Positions 27,348 to 40,742 of a DNA stretch of 64,000 bases are shown here, piece by piece. This stretch comes from Muraenolepis orangiensis. Lineage: Eukaryota > Chordata > Actinopteri > Gadiformes > Muraenolepididae. The first letter of the stretch is position 1. Each line of letters begins with the position of its first letter. The position numbers and the translations under genes were made by a program. The notes under the pieces are model-generated. The model was not told the DNA's origin and made no database searches. It was given only the letters and a program-made list of their open reading frames with translations. The stretch lies in assembly GCA_027704905.1 (NCBI GenBank), contig CM051001.1, forward strand, positions 33,708,184 to 33,772,183, read 5' to 3'.

Positions 27348-29194
27348 ATGGAGACACACATGTTGACGTCGACTGTACTTCATTCTATTAGCACCATACT
27401 TCTATTGCACACCGTTGTCTGCCACTGCCAGCTCAGGGTTGCCTCGTCCAACTCACTACACACATTTGATGGGTCCACCCAGTACCCTTATGAAAGCATC
27501 TTCCTCCCTCTGCTTAAAGCCCTGTCGGACCACGGCGAAACGCGGTGGACGGCCGAACATAAGAAAGTTGTGAAACCCGAGCACAAGTACGTGAAGTACA
27601 TGACGGGGGTGTACAAGAAGTCACCAAGGGTTCAGAGGAGTTTAGACCACAGTGACCTCTACAATACGTTACGACTGATAAAGCCTCTGGACAAATGTCT
27701 CAACCAAATGAATGGTGAGTTGGTAAAATATGGTTTTAATTTGGATAAGTTTAATTTGGATTGGAAGTACAAAATGTTTGCATTAATGTACAGAATTTCA
27801 TAGGGCTGTTGTGTTGTGGAAACACATTTTGTACGGTTCACCTATGGTTAAGTTGTCACAATCTGGACCATAACGTTTAACAGGATTGCAAACTACTTTC
27901 TGGTTGATAATGTAAATACAGAAGTATTTGAAGAAGTACAAACGTGTGTTCTCTGCCCTTGCAGCTTGGAAATACTTGCAGACAGATTTGAAGTTAGATG
28001 AGCTGATCCCAATTGGGGCATTACATTTTTAGGGTATGGGGTGGCACATTTTGCAACTGGTTCCTCCTGTCTGCCTGTTAAGACATTTGATAAATGAGTT
28101 GCTAAATGTTTGCTTGTATGTTGTTTGATACGCTGTATTGCTGCTATCTTGGCCAGGGCTCCCTCAAGACTGATTAATCTCAATGGGACCCACCTGGATA
28201 AATGAAGGTTTAAAAATAATAGGTCAGTTTCTTTTGTGTGTCTTTTTTTTCAGAGATTTCTATGCAAGACTTGTCCTACAACCTCGATCGAGTGGGAGAC
28301 GGAGAGCGGCTTCTAAAGTCCGTCCTGCTGTTCTCTTTTGACCACGACCTGGCGGCTTCTCGCAACTCTGTGTGTCATCTCAACATCAGAGAACGGGAGT
28401 ATGCAAACCAGTGTCCGCTGTGTCTCGGCCACCAGGTGAACTTCACATTTCACCACACACACCTGCGGCACAGGGAAAATTGGGCGGAGGTGGACGTCAC
28501 GTCCCTCCTGCTGCCGCTCCTCAAGTTCCACAAGAGGACTGTGAACCTGGTCATCAACCTCACCTGTTCTGAGGGCCAGGGGCCCGTCGGGGCCAGAGGG
28601 CCGGCAGCGGCTCTATACCCTCCCAGGTTTCCACCTTTACTTCTGTACTTGAACGACACGAGCAAACCAGTGCGTCAGGGGTCTCCGGGGTTTTCCGCTG
28701 CGGGTCAAAGGTCACCAATGGACGGGCCCCCCACATTGGCTGAGCGGAGCGCGTTCGAGTCGCAGCAGATGCTCTGGCGCACTAGGAGGCACAGGAGGGC
28801 ATCTCTGAAGACCGAACGATCCGGGCAAAGCTTTGACCTCCACCTCCCCGAGCTTCTGCCCAGCTCGGAGTTCCCGACCAGCGACTGCGCCTTGTACGAC
28901 TTCAAGGTGAAGTTCAGCCAGCTCAAGCTGGAACACTGGATCGTGTTCCCTCCCAAGTACAACCCTCGCTACTGCCGAGGGATCTGCCCGAGGACCATGG
29001 GCTTCATCTACGGCTCCCCCGTCCACACCATCGTGCAGAACATCATATACGAGAAGCTGGATGCCACGGTGCCGCGGCCGGCGTGCATTCCCTCCCACTA
29101 CAGCCCTCTGAGTGTCATGATCCTGGAGGAGGACGGATCCTACGTCTACAAGCAGTTCGACGACATGGTGGCGACCAGGTGCACGTGCCGCTGA
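27348..29194 (+). CDS. gdf9: Growth/differentiation factor 9, two exons
   Basis: Secreted TGF-beta family oocyte factor controlling follicle growth. Exon 1 is 27348-27714 (AATG/GTGAGT) and exon 2 is 28254-29194 (TTTCAG/AGATTTC), giving 435 aa. METHMLTSTVLHSISTILLL begins a signal peptide. The prodomain contains HLYNT-like SDLYNTLRLIKPL and LLKSVLLFSF. The furin site is RTRRHRR near residue 300. The mature domain has CALYDFKVKFSQLKLEHWIV, YNPRYCRGICPR, SPVHTIVQNIIYEKLD and ends ATRCTCR. Only six mature-domain cysteines are present; the one normally forming the intermolecular disulfide is absent, as is typical of GDF9. The two-exon structure and place beside uqcrq match human. An in-frame GTG further upstream was not used. 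An (ATT)n run directly abuts the ATG. Confidence 0.95.
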
Positions 29195-30479
29195 GTCCAA
29201 CACGATGCGCTACATGTCGTTTCCTTCTACACGCTTGGCAGATTGTCCCCACTACACCCGTTGACTTATGTGATGTTCCCATAGCTTTGTTTGTTACTTG
29301 ACACCTCAGTGATTGCAGGAAAGTCATTGTGCATTAAATTATTTATCTAGATCAGGTGTGTTAACTTAATCAAGTCTGATGAGTGTTAAGAGGTATTTTA
29401 TCCAAATGAAAAATGTAGATTGCATTTATTGGATTGATAGACACTTTATAACAACAAACTCTTGAAAATATGTTATTTAACACAGTTGAAAAGTTTTAAG
29501 TAACCCTGGTCTGGACAAAATATGAAATTGCAGTCACACACCTTTTTACGTTTCCTTTTTATTTATGGGGATTACGGACAGTTGTCTGATTGGCAACTGT
29601 CAATTTTAATGTCCAGAATCAAGGCTGACTAAATGAGGCTATAGCTGAACGTTTCGGTATATAGCTGAAACATTTCAGATGTATAACTTCTGGTTATCAA
29701 GACCACCTAGGGCCTGTGGTGTATATATCCTACGTCCTACATCATACACCTGTTTATTCAAATTGAATTGTCATTGCCATTCTGTCTAGTATGGCTATTC
29801 AGAGAAAATATGTGACTTGAATCGTTAAAAAAAAAGGAAATAAAAAAAGGAAAGCAGTATTGGTCTCTGTGCCTGTGTACATATTGTCTGGATATGTACT
29901 AGCCCTGCTTGTTTGGATATGTCTTTGGCAGGTTCCTGTCTCATTCAAAATGTTCAAGCAAGAGATAAAAACTCACTTGGGATATCTTTTATAATGACTG
30001 GTGTTAGACGTTCTTTTCAAACAAGGAAGGGTTCCATTCCAAGTGTGTGTGTGATGGACATATACAGAGTAATAATTAATGCCTTAGAGAAAGTATGAGT
30101 AGTATTTAAAGTTTATGCAGTTCATGCGTACTATGATGCACTTTAATTCGTTTAATTCGTTTAATTCGTTTAATTAACACCTATAATTTCGATGTACTGT
30201 ACTTGTGCTGTACACTGACTGAATAAATGTTAATCGAATTAATCTATGACGACGTACTTTAGTTTCTGCCCAAATACTCCACGCGGTGGCGGTATAGAGT
30301 CATGTATATAGATATATCTATAGATATATCTATAGATATAGATATATCTATATCTATAGATATAGATATAGATATATAGATATAGATATATATCTATAGA
30401 TATCTATATATCATATCTAAAAATAAATAAATAAAAAGGCAACAACGGAAATTGCGTAGTGCGGCATCCGGTCCCCATT
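29195..30479. other. gdf9 3' UTR and gdf9-uqcrq intergenic region
   Basis: Possible gdf9 polyadenylation signals are ATTAAA near 29334 and AATAAA near 30221. A four-fold GTTTAATTC repeat lies near 30147-30175. A TATC/GATA palindromic repeat fills about 30300-30415. No coding content was found. Confidence 0.5.
30300..30415. repeat. GATATA/TATCTA self-complementary repeat
   Basis: About 115 bp of alternating TAGATA and TATCTA hexamers, able to fold into hairpins, some 70 bp before the presumed uqcrq first exon. A smaller array of the same kind is at about 49900-49940. Confidence 0.92.
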
Positions 30480-30540
30480 GACCAATCAGGAGAAGCGAGG
30501 AGCCGCTGAGCTAAAGGCACTGGTTGTGAGAACGAACACG
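30480..30540 (+). promoter_or_regulatory. Probable uqcrq noncoding exon 1 and promoter
   Basis: CCAATCAG (about 30481) is followed by sequence ending AACACG/GTAAGG, a good donor at 30541. The next acceptor is CTTCACTTCAG just 5' of the uqcrq ATG. Human UQCRQ also has a noncoding first exon. The transcription start is not defined. Confidence 0.5.
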
Positions 30541-31339
30541 GTAAGGTCAAATGGAGTGGGATTCGTTGTTTTTAAGTTCCAGCTATAGTTATGGATATTA
30601 ATCGTGTTGGTTTGTTTTGTTATGGCTTTATATCGTTCGGATTAAAACTGCAATTGGACTGCAGAGGCAAGGGTAGCATGTCAAGGTCCCTAGTACACCA
30701 CCTTGCTAGCTGCTGTTTAGCAGTAGCTAGGGTGTGTTTTAGGTGTCTGCCCTTTAGATCTTTGCGTGTTTTATATCGTTTTGTATTTTCATAGTTCGAG
30801 TTGTACTGATTCCTTGTTGGGATTCAAAACGTGGATAGCAGTAGCGTCGTTGTACAGTTGTTTCGAAGTGATGTTAACACCAAGCACAACCTGGACTAAT
30901 GCCTCGTCGTTACCAGTATTTAAATGTCCCGTTTAGTCTAATCGAATTGATCTATTTTAGTTATGTGAGTGCTAATTCAGATTGTATCGATTGACTGCTG
31001 ATACCAGTGAAACCAACACACTAGGCATGAGGTGGTGTGTGATTTGTATGTTCCAAGATCCATACACTCTGAGAAAAATAGTCTTGAATGCATGATGTTC
31101 GAAAATATGAAATCATTTACAAAATTACGTGTGAAAATTGAGTGTAGGGATCCACGATAGACTTCTAATAAAGCTGTCAATCTCGTATTGCATGCACATG
31201 AATAAAACATGCTCATACAACGACAGTCCATTTCAGTCAGTCGGTCAGTGCAGGCTCAACTATGACACATGTTGTGCAGTTTGTATGTTTTTAAAGGTGT
31301 ATTCATTCTTCTCTTTGCTTCACTTCAGGTCACTTCAAC

Positions 31340-31746
31340 ATGGGTCACCATTTTGGAGATCTAGCCAAGATCCGTCATGTGGTTACATATAGTCTGTCCC
31401 CCTTTGAACAGAAGGCATTTGCTAACTATTTCTCCAAGGGAATCCCCAATGCATGGAGACGTATCACAAGCAGCTTCTTCAAAGTAGCTCCCCGTGAGTA
31501 AACACAGATGGCTCCTGAATTGGGGACACTGATATTGCCTTATATACCTTAATACAGCCAAACAACTACTATTTAATGCTGATAAATACACCAAGAAAGG
31601 CCAGCCGACAAGAACACTAGAAAATAGACTACTTAGTGCTCAGACTATCAGCAGATGATTTCTATACAAAAGCTCTTAAGAGAGAGATCTAGATATGATC
31701 AATCACTGATCACTAAAAATTTGCCAACAGCAGATAAAGATAAACA

Positions 31747-31790
<44 letters not shown>

Positions 31791-32345
31791 AGTTGCTGCG
31801 GTATCAGAAGCTAATTTGCATAATGTACACTATTTGTTTTAATGGTCTGGGAAGATTCACTTCATCCCTAAAATGAACCTTAACATCACCTTATTATTAT
31901 TATACACAGCCTATAACATTATCTGACTCATATATAATTGTATTGTAATTCCAATGTAAACTTTTGTCCTTTTTGATGTTGCCTTCATGAACACAACACA
32001 TTATCTACATGTTTATAAAGAGGGTGAAAGTGCAATATGCGTAATACTATTGCTGTGACAATTATTTAGCAAAATTGCCCCTTACCTGAGCTGTCAATCT
32101 GGCTGCTATTAGTCATCTGCTATTAACCGAATGCTTTGTTTTTCCCATTGTTATGCAAATGTAGCCTCCCAAACATGTGGGTGTGGTGTATGTCAAATGT
32201 TGTATATCAGAATTAAATCTTTTAATTTAATTTTCAAATGTTTCATTCAGCGTTTGTGACGACGTACCTGATTTACACCTGGGGGAATAACGTCCATGAG
32301 GCGGGCAAGAGGAAGAATCCGGCTGACTACGAGAACGATGTTTAA
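31340..32345 (+). CDS. uqcrq: Cytochrome b-c1 complex subunit 8 (UQCRQ), two coding exons
   Basis: Small subunit of mitochondrial respiratory complex III in the inner membrane. Coding exons 31340-31493 (CCCC/GTGAGT) and 32251-32345 (TTCAG/CGTTTG) give 82 aa, the same as human. The protein starts MGHHFGDLAKIRHVVTYSLSP and continues FEQKAFANYFSKGIPNAWRR. The single membrane helix lies around FVTTYLIYTWG, and the end KRKNPADYENDV matches the family (KRKNPAAYENDK in human). A polyadenylation signal AATAAA lies at about 32396. It lies between gdf9 and hspa4; the human neighbours LEAP2, AFF4 and ZCCHC10 are not found in between. Confidence 0.96.
31750..31788. repeat. (TA)n microsatellite in uqcrq intron
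   Basis: About 18 TA units preceded by GTGTGTG. Confidence 0.95.
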
Positions 32346-32834
32346 TTCTCTGGCACTCTCACTTATTCTGTGATTCCAGATCTGTATGTCTACCCAATAA
32401 AACCACAAATACTTATGTCAAAACACTTTCTTGGAGTCTTTCAATTTTACATTTATTAATATTTCAATTAAACATTTGGTATAATTATGTTTAGGGTTAG
32501 ATTAATGAATTACTTATTATACTTATACTTATTAAGTGCAGTATGTATTATATGTTGGCCATGGCCTATTCTACATGTTTACACAAGACATGTTTCTGTA
32601 TATTCTTGTATGTTCTAGGATGGGCTGATTGATTTTTGGTTAAATAGTACATATTAGGTTTATTTGTAATATGTATATGGTACAGTGAGATGTTATAGCC
32701 ATACTCCAAAGATGTGCTAAAATAATTTAAAATAAATACAATAAAAATACACATATGTACACATTTACGTTCGTGACGATGTTATGTTATTAAAGTTAAT
32801 GGATCGTTTAACTACGTGCTGCTTTGCAACGCAA

Positions 32835-33003
32835 AGTTCTGCAGCTCAGTGGTGTATTCTGCAGCTCAGTGGTGCATTCTGCAGCTCAGTGGTGTATTCT
32901 GCAGCTCAGTGGCGTATTCTGCAGCTCAGTGGTGCATTCTGCAGCTTCTGCAGTTCAGTGGTGCATTCTGCAGCTTCTGTAGCTCAGTGGTGCATTCTGC
33001 AGC
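32835..33003. repeat. 20-bp minisatellite upstream of hspa4
   Basis: Seven to eight copies of TTCTGCAGCTCAGTGGTGTA, with two copies carrying an added CTTCTGCAG insertion. Because three units make 60 nt, all frames stay open; the apparent repeats such as SAAQWCILQLS are not protein. It ends about 240 bp before the hspa4 ATG. Confidence 0.93.
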
Positions 33004-33241
33004 TGAGTCGGGTAGCTTTTATTTTGAAATCCGCGGGCCGGAAATGACGACACGTTGGAGGAGAACCGTTGTCTCCAGCTCTCCGTCCACTAGTCCAACC
33101 GCTCACCGGCTCGCCGCTCCACACCAGGCAGCTGCATGGTCTGATCCAGAGACGCTGTAGCTACCGTCTTACTCCCATCACTCGTTATTTCCTGAGGGGT
33201 TTTTCCTTTACTGTACATTGAACCAGCCGTCGTAGTTTAAG

Positions 33242-36200
33242 ATGTCTGTAGTCGGGTTTGACGTCGGGTATCTGAACTGCTATGTAGCGGTAGCGAGAGC
33301 CGGGGGCATCGAAACGGTCGCCAACGAATACAGCGACCGATGTACACCGTGAGTATTTATGTTCTTCTTGCGTTCTTCCCCCCCCCTCCCCTTGTGAATC
33401 GTCCGTTCTCCGATGTCCTGTTCACTTCCTAAGCCGATATAATGTTATTTATAAATTAAGCTCATACGCAGCGGCGGTAACGAGGCTAGCTAGTTAGCCA
33501 GTCACGCTAGCTTGCCTGTGAGGTTTTCCGATCCAGGAAACAGCACGTGAAGCTAACGCTAGCTCTGAAAGCTCGACGGAGCCTTTTGTCACCTGCCCTC
33601 ACATCCCCGTCATGTTGTTGACCCGTCACACATCCCATAGCCAGGTCTAATAAAACACCCACTATATTACTATGGTTCATCTCTATCTGTTGGCAACCCT
33701 CCATCCGCATGTGTTGCTCCCCAATGTGTGAATGAGGCGTCCGCTAAGAGGAGGCCCGCGGCTGTCAAACCCGACTGATGGAGCAATACGTGACCTGTTC
33801 CTCTAGCCTGGAGCCACGGTCACCATTCATTCATTCATTTGCTTTTTTTGCATTTTTGTTTTCTAATCCCGATCGTTGCCTTTTTGTCTTTCTAGAGCAT
33901 GCGTTTCTTTTGGACCACGGAATCGGTCCATTGGAGCAGCGGCCAAAAGCCAGGTATGTTCACCGGCTTAGAGGCGGCGAAGACCGCATCCCGTCCCGGG
34001 GAGACGGACCCTACCGTCCAGTCTGAACACATGTCAATCTAAATGACTGCTAAACATTATTCCATAAATGCGCCCCCCCCCCCCCCCGCAATAAATGTTT
34101 CTTATCTGTCTGTTCAATAGGTGGTTACCAACTGCAAGAACACGGTCCAAGGATTCAAGAGGTTTCATGGCCGGGCATTCACGGATCCATTTGTCCATCG
34201 TCTGAAGTCCAGTCTGGTTTACGACATTGCTCAGATGCCCACAGGGACCACTGGAATCAAGGTATGAGTACTGAGTGAATTAATCAATCAATTAGTCCAG
34301 CAATATAAACGGTATCAAATGTTATTTTGACGATCGACACATTGTTTTTCGTAAGTTATTTATGAAGCACAAGTCAACATTTGCTGCTTAATGTTGCAGC
34401 TCAATTTCGACTATTTGGTTCATGAAAACGAACCATTTGCTATTTTTTCTGATATTTGATCAACTGAATTATTCTGAAAAATATTTTTGTTGGATTAATC
34501 GAGTAAGAAAATAGTTAATACAAATATATTCAAAATTACAAACGTTGTAACTGTTGTGTTTTTGTCCGAAGGTGATGTACATGGAGGAGGAGAAGGTGTT
34601 CAGCATTGAGCAGGTGACTGCGATGCTGCTGACCAAGCTGAAGGAGACCGCTGAGAGTGCATTGAAGAAGCCAGTGGCAGACTGCGTGGTCTCTGTGAGT
34701 GTGCATATCTACGAACCGGAACACGGAATGAACGGAAAACTGTACATTCTTCGGCACTGCTTGTAATCCTGCTTTAGAGGTCGCCTACTGGCCATGTTTG
34801 TAACACCTTTTGGAATTCTTGCTAGGTTCCATGCTACTACACTGATGCTGAGCGAAGATCAGTCGTGGATGCAGCACAGATTGCTGGCCTCAATTGCTTG
34901 AGGCTTATGAATGAGACCACGGCAGGTATGTGGCAGTCCATGGTGTCATGTGACATTACAACTTAATTGGTGCTCCAGTTCAATTAATGAAAGAAACAGA
35001 TGGAATTTGACCAATTGTTAATTTTACAAAATGATTTCATAGTGGCACTAGCATATGGCATCTACAAACAAGACCTTCCTGCCCCCGAGGAGAAGGCCAG
35101 GATTGTGGTGTTTGTGGATGTGGGTCATTCTGGATACCAGACCTCTGTGTGCGCCTTCAACAAAGGAAAACTCAAGGTTCGTAGAGCATGCAGGAACCAT
35201 AGAAGTTCTCATCTCCCTGCTACTCATTTACTAATTAGTGTGACCTCTACTACATGCTGACATTTCCCCCCCCCATCATGGCCTCTTAGGTCCTTGCTAC
35301 ATCCTGTGACCCAGAGTTGGGAGGTAAGGACTTTGACGAGGAGCTTGTCAAGCATTTCTGTGAGGAGTTTGCCAAAAAGTACAAGCTGGATGTGAGGTCC
35401 AAGCCTCGGGCTTTGGTCAGGCTCTACCAGGAGTGTGAGAAACTCAAGAGGCTGATGAGCGCCAACTCCTCTCTCCTGCCACTGAACATCGAGTGTTTCA
35501 TGAATGACATTGATGTCACTGGAAAGATGAACAGGTGGGCCAATTATATAGATATTTAACCATATGTTTTTTTTCTTTTTAATGTTTATGTACCATTATA
35601 GTATAGAGCGTTAACTGTACTGTTGGTGTGTATTTACAATTGTTATACCACAATGCATTAAAATAGTGTAAACTTTTAGATCAGTAGTTGCATTGTTGTA
35701 ACTTGCTTATAAAGTAATATTTACTTTTGCCACCTTAGGGTTGCGTTTGAAGCGATGTGTGCTGACGTCCTGACCAGAGTAGAGGCTCCCCTGCACGCTT
35801 TGCTTGAAAATGCCAGTGAGTATTTTCTTTTCTTTATGTAAAGAGCACATATAACCCAACTATAGTGGTGCTGATTTAACCATATTGCCATCATTACTAT
35901 ACACAATATTGTTGTCTGTTTGAGACTAGGATAGGAATGAGGATCATCACTGAGTTAAATTGCATCTCAACGACCGGTCTAGACCTGACAAAATGGATGG
36001 GTTTTGTCTTTTCAAATTTCTCTCGTGAATCGAAACAGGAGAATTGTGTTCTGTCTGGTGATATCATTATGCAGCTGAGCATAATGACCCCAGGTGTTTG
36101 TAGCTGAAAGGAGTTTCCTGCTGTGGCCTATTTGCAAGTCGTTTTGTCTGGATCTTTGGAATTAAGTGTGTTTTTATTGAGTGCATTTCAAATGGCCTTG

Positions 36201-39200
36201 AGAAACCTCACAAAATGAGTGTCTTAAATGCATATTGTCGTTGAATTATTTACATATTTCTCTGTAAGTGGTAATTTACAGAAAAAAAAACTAGCTCAAC
36301 CGAAACTCTGTTAGAATGTCAAGTACCTTTTTAAATTGGTTATTGCCATGAATCAATGTGCTATTGTTTGTGTATAATTTTTATCCAACTAACCATTTAT
36401 ATAATCGTATTGCCCCAATAGAGTTGAAGAAGGAAGACATCTATGCAGTAGAGATAGTGGGCGGAGCTTCCAGGATCCCATCTGTTAAGGAGAGAATTAG
36501 CAAGTTCTTTGGGAAGGAACTGAGCACCACCCTGAATTCAGATGAGGCAGTGGCCAGAGGTTGTGCCCTGCAGGTAAATCTCAATAAATTGTTGACATTG
36601 TCAACCTGGTGGCACCCAACTCAAACCACCATTACTGTTTTCAGTTATTTAAATTAAGGTGGCTATAATCTTGTTCCAATACAGTTATACACGTTGGTTT
36701 TCACTAAATTGCAATTTGTCTCCACAGTGTGCAATCCTGTCACCCGCCTTCAAAGTGAGGGAGTTCTCCACTACAGACATAGTTCCGTACCCAGTCTCCT
36801 TGAAGTGGAACTCTGCGGCAGAGGAAGGGTTGAGGTAAAGAAGTTAGCCGTGCTTTCTTTTCATTGGGTTGTAGGGTTCTTCTCAGTAAATAATCCCATC
36901 AAACATCTTGTGTTCCAGTGATTGCGAGGTTTTCCCCAAGAACCACGCAGCACCTTTCTCTAAGGTCTTGACCTTCTACCGGAGAGAGCCCTTCTCTCTG
37001 GAGGCCTACTACAACACCCCCAAAGAGCTGCCCTACCCGGATCCCACTATTGGTAATCCCTTCAACATGACATCATTAGCATCATTATGCTCCTCTGCGC
37101 ACGTTGCAATATTCTCCGTTAAGCTGGCTGTACGCTTTAAATTAAATGAGTCTCCACACCACCACCAGACTGGTACCCCTCCCCCTCCTAAGCCCCCCCC
37201 CCCCCCCAGAGGGAGGAGTTTGGTAAAAATGTGTTGATGGGTTACCGAAAGGATGTTCAAAATAAAATAAGTGAGTAAAACAAGGCGAAAAACAATATGC
37301 AAATCATTCAAAAAAAACCTACCAAGTACACGGGTAAGCAAAAGCAAACCGTCATTTGGCCGATGGTGAACCAGGCTACATGCCACCATTCTGCACCACT
37401 TGAGCCATCTGGTGCACGCTGTGTGTAAACAAAACAAAAAAAAAATAATAACCGCCATATAAGCTGCATTGATGGCCACTAATCTACTTCTGTGACCGTG
37501 CCAAGTATACTAAAGCTTCATTAAGGAATACTTCTGGGTGTAGTGTTAAGGTGTTTTTGTTTTGTTCTGCAGGTCAGTTTGTGATCCAGAAGGTCGTCCC
37601 CCAGGCGTCTGGGGAGAGTTCCAAGGTCAAAGTCAAGGTGAGGGTGAACATCCACGGCATCTTCAGTGTTTCCAGCGCCTCACTGGTGGAGGTCCAGAAG
37701 TCTGACGAGACGGAGGAACCCATGGAGACGGAACAGGCCACTGAAAAAGATGGAGAGGTGAATTATTTTAATTTGCCAGTCCAACCTTTTCTCATTTGAC
37801 AATTGCTTCATAAGAGTACACCTAATGGTCTGTTTGGCCTTTTGTAGACCAAAATGCAGACCGACGAGGAGGACCAGAAGACCCCGGCAGAAGGACAGAA
37901 GGAGCCCGAGAAGAAGAGCACAACCGAGGCTGAAGAAATGGAGGTAACGAGCCAGTAGACTAAAGGGTGTTGTATATGTCAGGCGTTGTAAGGCCTTGCA
38001 AACTAGTGTGGGAACAAATAGTATGTTTTTATCTTTTTTCATTTCTACATTATTGCACCTTGTTTCTTTAGACGACCCCAGAAGAGGTCAAAACCACGGA
38101 GAAGAAGTCTGACCAACCTCCACAAGCCAAAAAGCCCAAAGTCAAAACAAAAGTGCTTGAGCTTCCCATTGAAAACAGTCCACAGTGGCAACTGGCAGAT
38201 GACATGCTCAATCTGTTCGTAGAAAATGAGGTAAACACGTTTACGTCTTTTAGCTATTGTTGTGTAATACGTCTGGAAAGATAATCTGAACCTTTTGTAT
38301 TAAACACTGCGTTGTGTACAGGGCAAGATGATCATGCAGGACAAACTGGAGAAGGAGCGGAACGACGCCAAGAACTATGTTGAGGAGTATGTGTACGACA
38401 TGAGGGACAAGCTCCACGGAATCTTTGAGAAGTTTGTCGGTGAATCCGTGAGTGATGCTTGTCCTTAGTCTGATCAACAACAATCCTAATCCCGTTCCAC
38501 TTAAATTTTTTGCGAAGATTCGGTGGGATTGGCTCTTGGTAATTATGTACCCTTGTGTAATTGTAATCATAACATCATTCAGGACCGAGATGCCCTGTCA
38601 ATAAAACTGGAGGATACTGAGAACTGGCTGTATGAAGATGGAGAGGACCAACCCAAGCAGGTTTACATCGACAAACTGGCAGATTTAAAGGTACCTAGTG
38701 TACTATTTATTTATTTTGTCCTGGTGGTTTGTCATGGTGTTTTGATTTGGTGACTAACTGAGTTATACCCTCCAGAAACTCGGCCTGCCCATCCAGGAGA
38801 GGCACATTGAAGCTGAAGAAAGACCCAAGGCATTTGAGGAGTTGGGGAAACAGATCCAGCTATACATGAAGGCTGTGGAGGCGTTCAAAACTAAGGTGTG
38901 ATTGATGTTCGACTTGAAATGATTACTAAATTGACGTGGCCTATGTTTCCCAAATATTTAAATAATGTTCATTGACACGTCGCGGTCATCGATGTTGTTC
39001 ATCAGCATTTGCCCCATTTTACTTTCACACTCCAGGAAGAGCAATACGACCATTTAGAGGAGGCTGACGTCAACAAAGTGGACAAGCTGGCCAGCGAGGC
39101 CATGGTCTGGATGAACAGTGCTATGAACCAGCAGAGCAAACAGCCACTCACAGTGGACCCTTCTGTCAAAGTCAAAGAGATTCAGGCAAAAACAAGGGTA

Positions 39201-39716
39201 CGGGTCTGAAGCATCAAAACACAATCACATTGTATTCATTTAAATAGCTTAAGACAGGCTGTCTTACTGTTATCAATCAGTAAGAATTACCGTACTTTCT
39301 TGGATAATAGCGCTATATAACCGCAGTCCATTAACCATGTGTTCACATTTCTGAAAAGGGGGAAAAAATCTCCTTAATCACAATCAAATACACGCCAGTT
39401 TTCAAATCTATACTTTATCAGGAAAAGGTTTCAATGGCCGATGCAGTGATGTATTATCGACGGTAGAGCATGTTGTATTGGTGCATGGTTTAACGTGTGT
39501 GTGTGAACTTGTTCCGGCCCTTAGGAGCTGTTCTCCGCTTGTAATCCCGTGGTGAACAAGCCCAAGCCCAAGGTGGACCTTCCCAAGGACGAGAAGGCGG
39601 GGGAGCAGAACGGGCCGGCCGAAGGCCAGGAGAAGGCCCCCGGGGACGCGCCCGACGCCGGCTCAGAGGAGAACGCGGCCTCTACGGAAAACAAGCCCGA
39701 CATGGACCTGGACTGA
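33242..39716 (+). CDS. hspa4: Heat shock 70 kDa protein 4 (Hsp110 family), 19 exons
   Basis: Cytosolic Hsp110-class chaperone and nucleotide exchange factor for Hsp70. Exons: 33242-33348, 33896-33953, 34121-34261, 34572-34694, 34826-34925, 35043-35176, 35290-35534, 35739-35815, 36422-36573, 36728-36834, 36919-37052, 37573-37757, 37848-37943, 38072-38230, 38322-38447, 38583-38690, 38776-38895, 39036-39197 and 39525-39716. All join in phase to 841 aa (human 840). MSVVGFDVGYLNCYVAVARAG opens the nucleotide-binding domain; GLNCLRLMNETTA, FVDVGHS and VEIVGGASRIP are its ATP-site segments. A beta-sandwich domain follows (KVKVRVNIHGIFSVSSASLVE). The acidic loop is rich in EEPMETEQ and KTPAEGQ. The helical domain contains EEYVYDMRDKL and TENWLYEDGEDQPKQVY. 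The end is MDLD. Polyadenylation signals lie near 39870 and 40189. Confidence 0.97.
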
Positions 39717-40742
39717 ACGGATACACCTGGGGCCTCAGTCTGAACCATGTGTGCGCTGCTCTTCACCTTTATATGTGTGATTCACAAATTCTTTATGGTG
39801 ATTTGGAGATGAGATCTTAGTCCGAAAAAAGGCGTCACCGACTTTAAAACCACCGCTATATAATACTAATGAATAAAAGGTTGGAGCAGATGAAGCATGT
39901 TTCAGATTGAGATACGTTGTGTTTGTGTGTGCGCGTGCGCGTGTGTGTATCAGCTGGTGACTTCATGATGATGCCCTCTGTAGTCAAAACAGGCAGAATT
40001 CTCAGCACATCGACCCAAGCTTCTTAAGGCACCATTCTGCTGCCATAGCATGTCCTTTCCTGTCTGCTGGAATAAATGAAAGCCAACTGCAATAAGCCTG
40101 TTGAGTGACTATGAGCGCGGTACACATAATGGTATTTATTTCTGTTGTGTGCCCCTATAAGTGTTTTGTGTCTGTCACAATATGGTTTTAATAAAGTGAT
40201 TTGGAAAATCACCCTATTTTGTTTAGTGGCTGTTTTTTTTTTGCTTTAGTTTATTCTTGTTCTTTAAAAGAACTACAATATACATTGAAAACGTACTGCT
40301 TATATTTCCAGCGACCTTTTTACGTAAAATGCAGAAATGAGAGAAAAACAGGAAACGGGGCGGATTCTGTGGATGGGTTTCATCTCCGTCAGCGTCGCGT
40401 GAAGGTACCCGAGGTCACGTGATCTCCAGTTGGCCCACAGCCACACAGGCCGAGTGGATGTGTTGTTGTTCTCAGTGTTCATGTATGGCGGAGTGTTCCG
40501 TTTGAGTCATCTGTTCAACGCTTCATTGTCGTTTCAGTTTAGTGGTCATTCGATACTCACTCGCCGAACTTCCTGTCGGTTCAAGGGTCCAAAGAGCGCT
40601 TTATATGAGCGTTCATGGTTCATATTTCAGCCACAGACTGGATGGTCGACCTGAGTATAGAAGTACGTCTATACTATACTATACTACTGTTGTCTTGTGT
40701 GATTAAGACCAAGTCTCGCTTTGCTCTCGTTTGCTTAGGACA
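39717..40742. other. hspa4 3' UTR and gnpda1 5' region
   Basis: AATAAA near 40189 fits the hspa4 end. GTCACGTGAT (40414-40423) is one base from the palindromic CLEAR/TFEB E-box. An acceptor TTGCTTAG at 40738 just before the gnpda1 ATG indicates a noncoding first exon upstream. No other gene was seen. Confidence 0.5.

Noticed and set aside
32784..33160. Repeat protein with SAAQWCILQLS units
   Set aside because: Produced by a 20-bp minisatellite; two overlapping frames show the same pattern.
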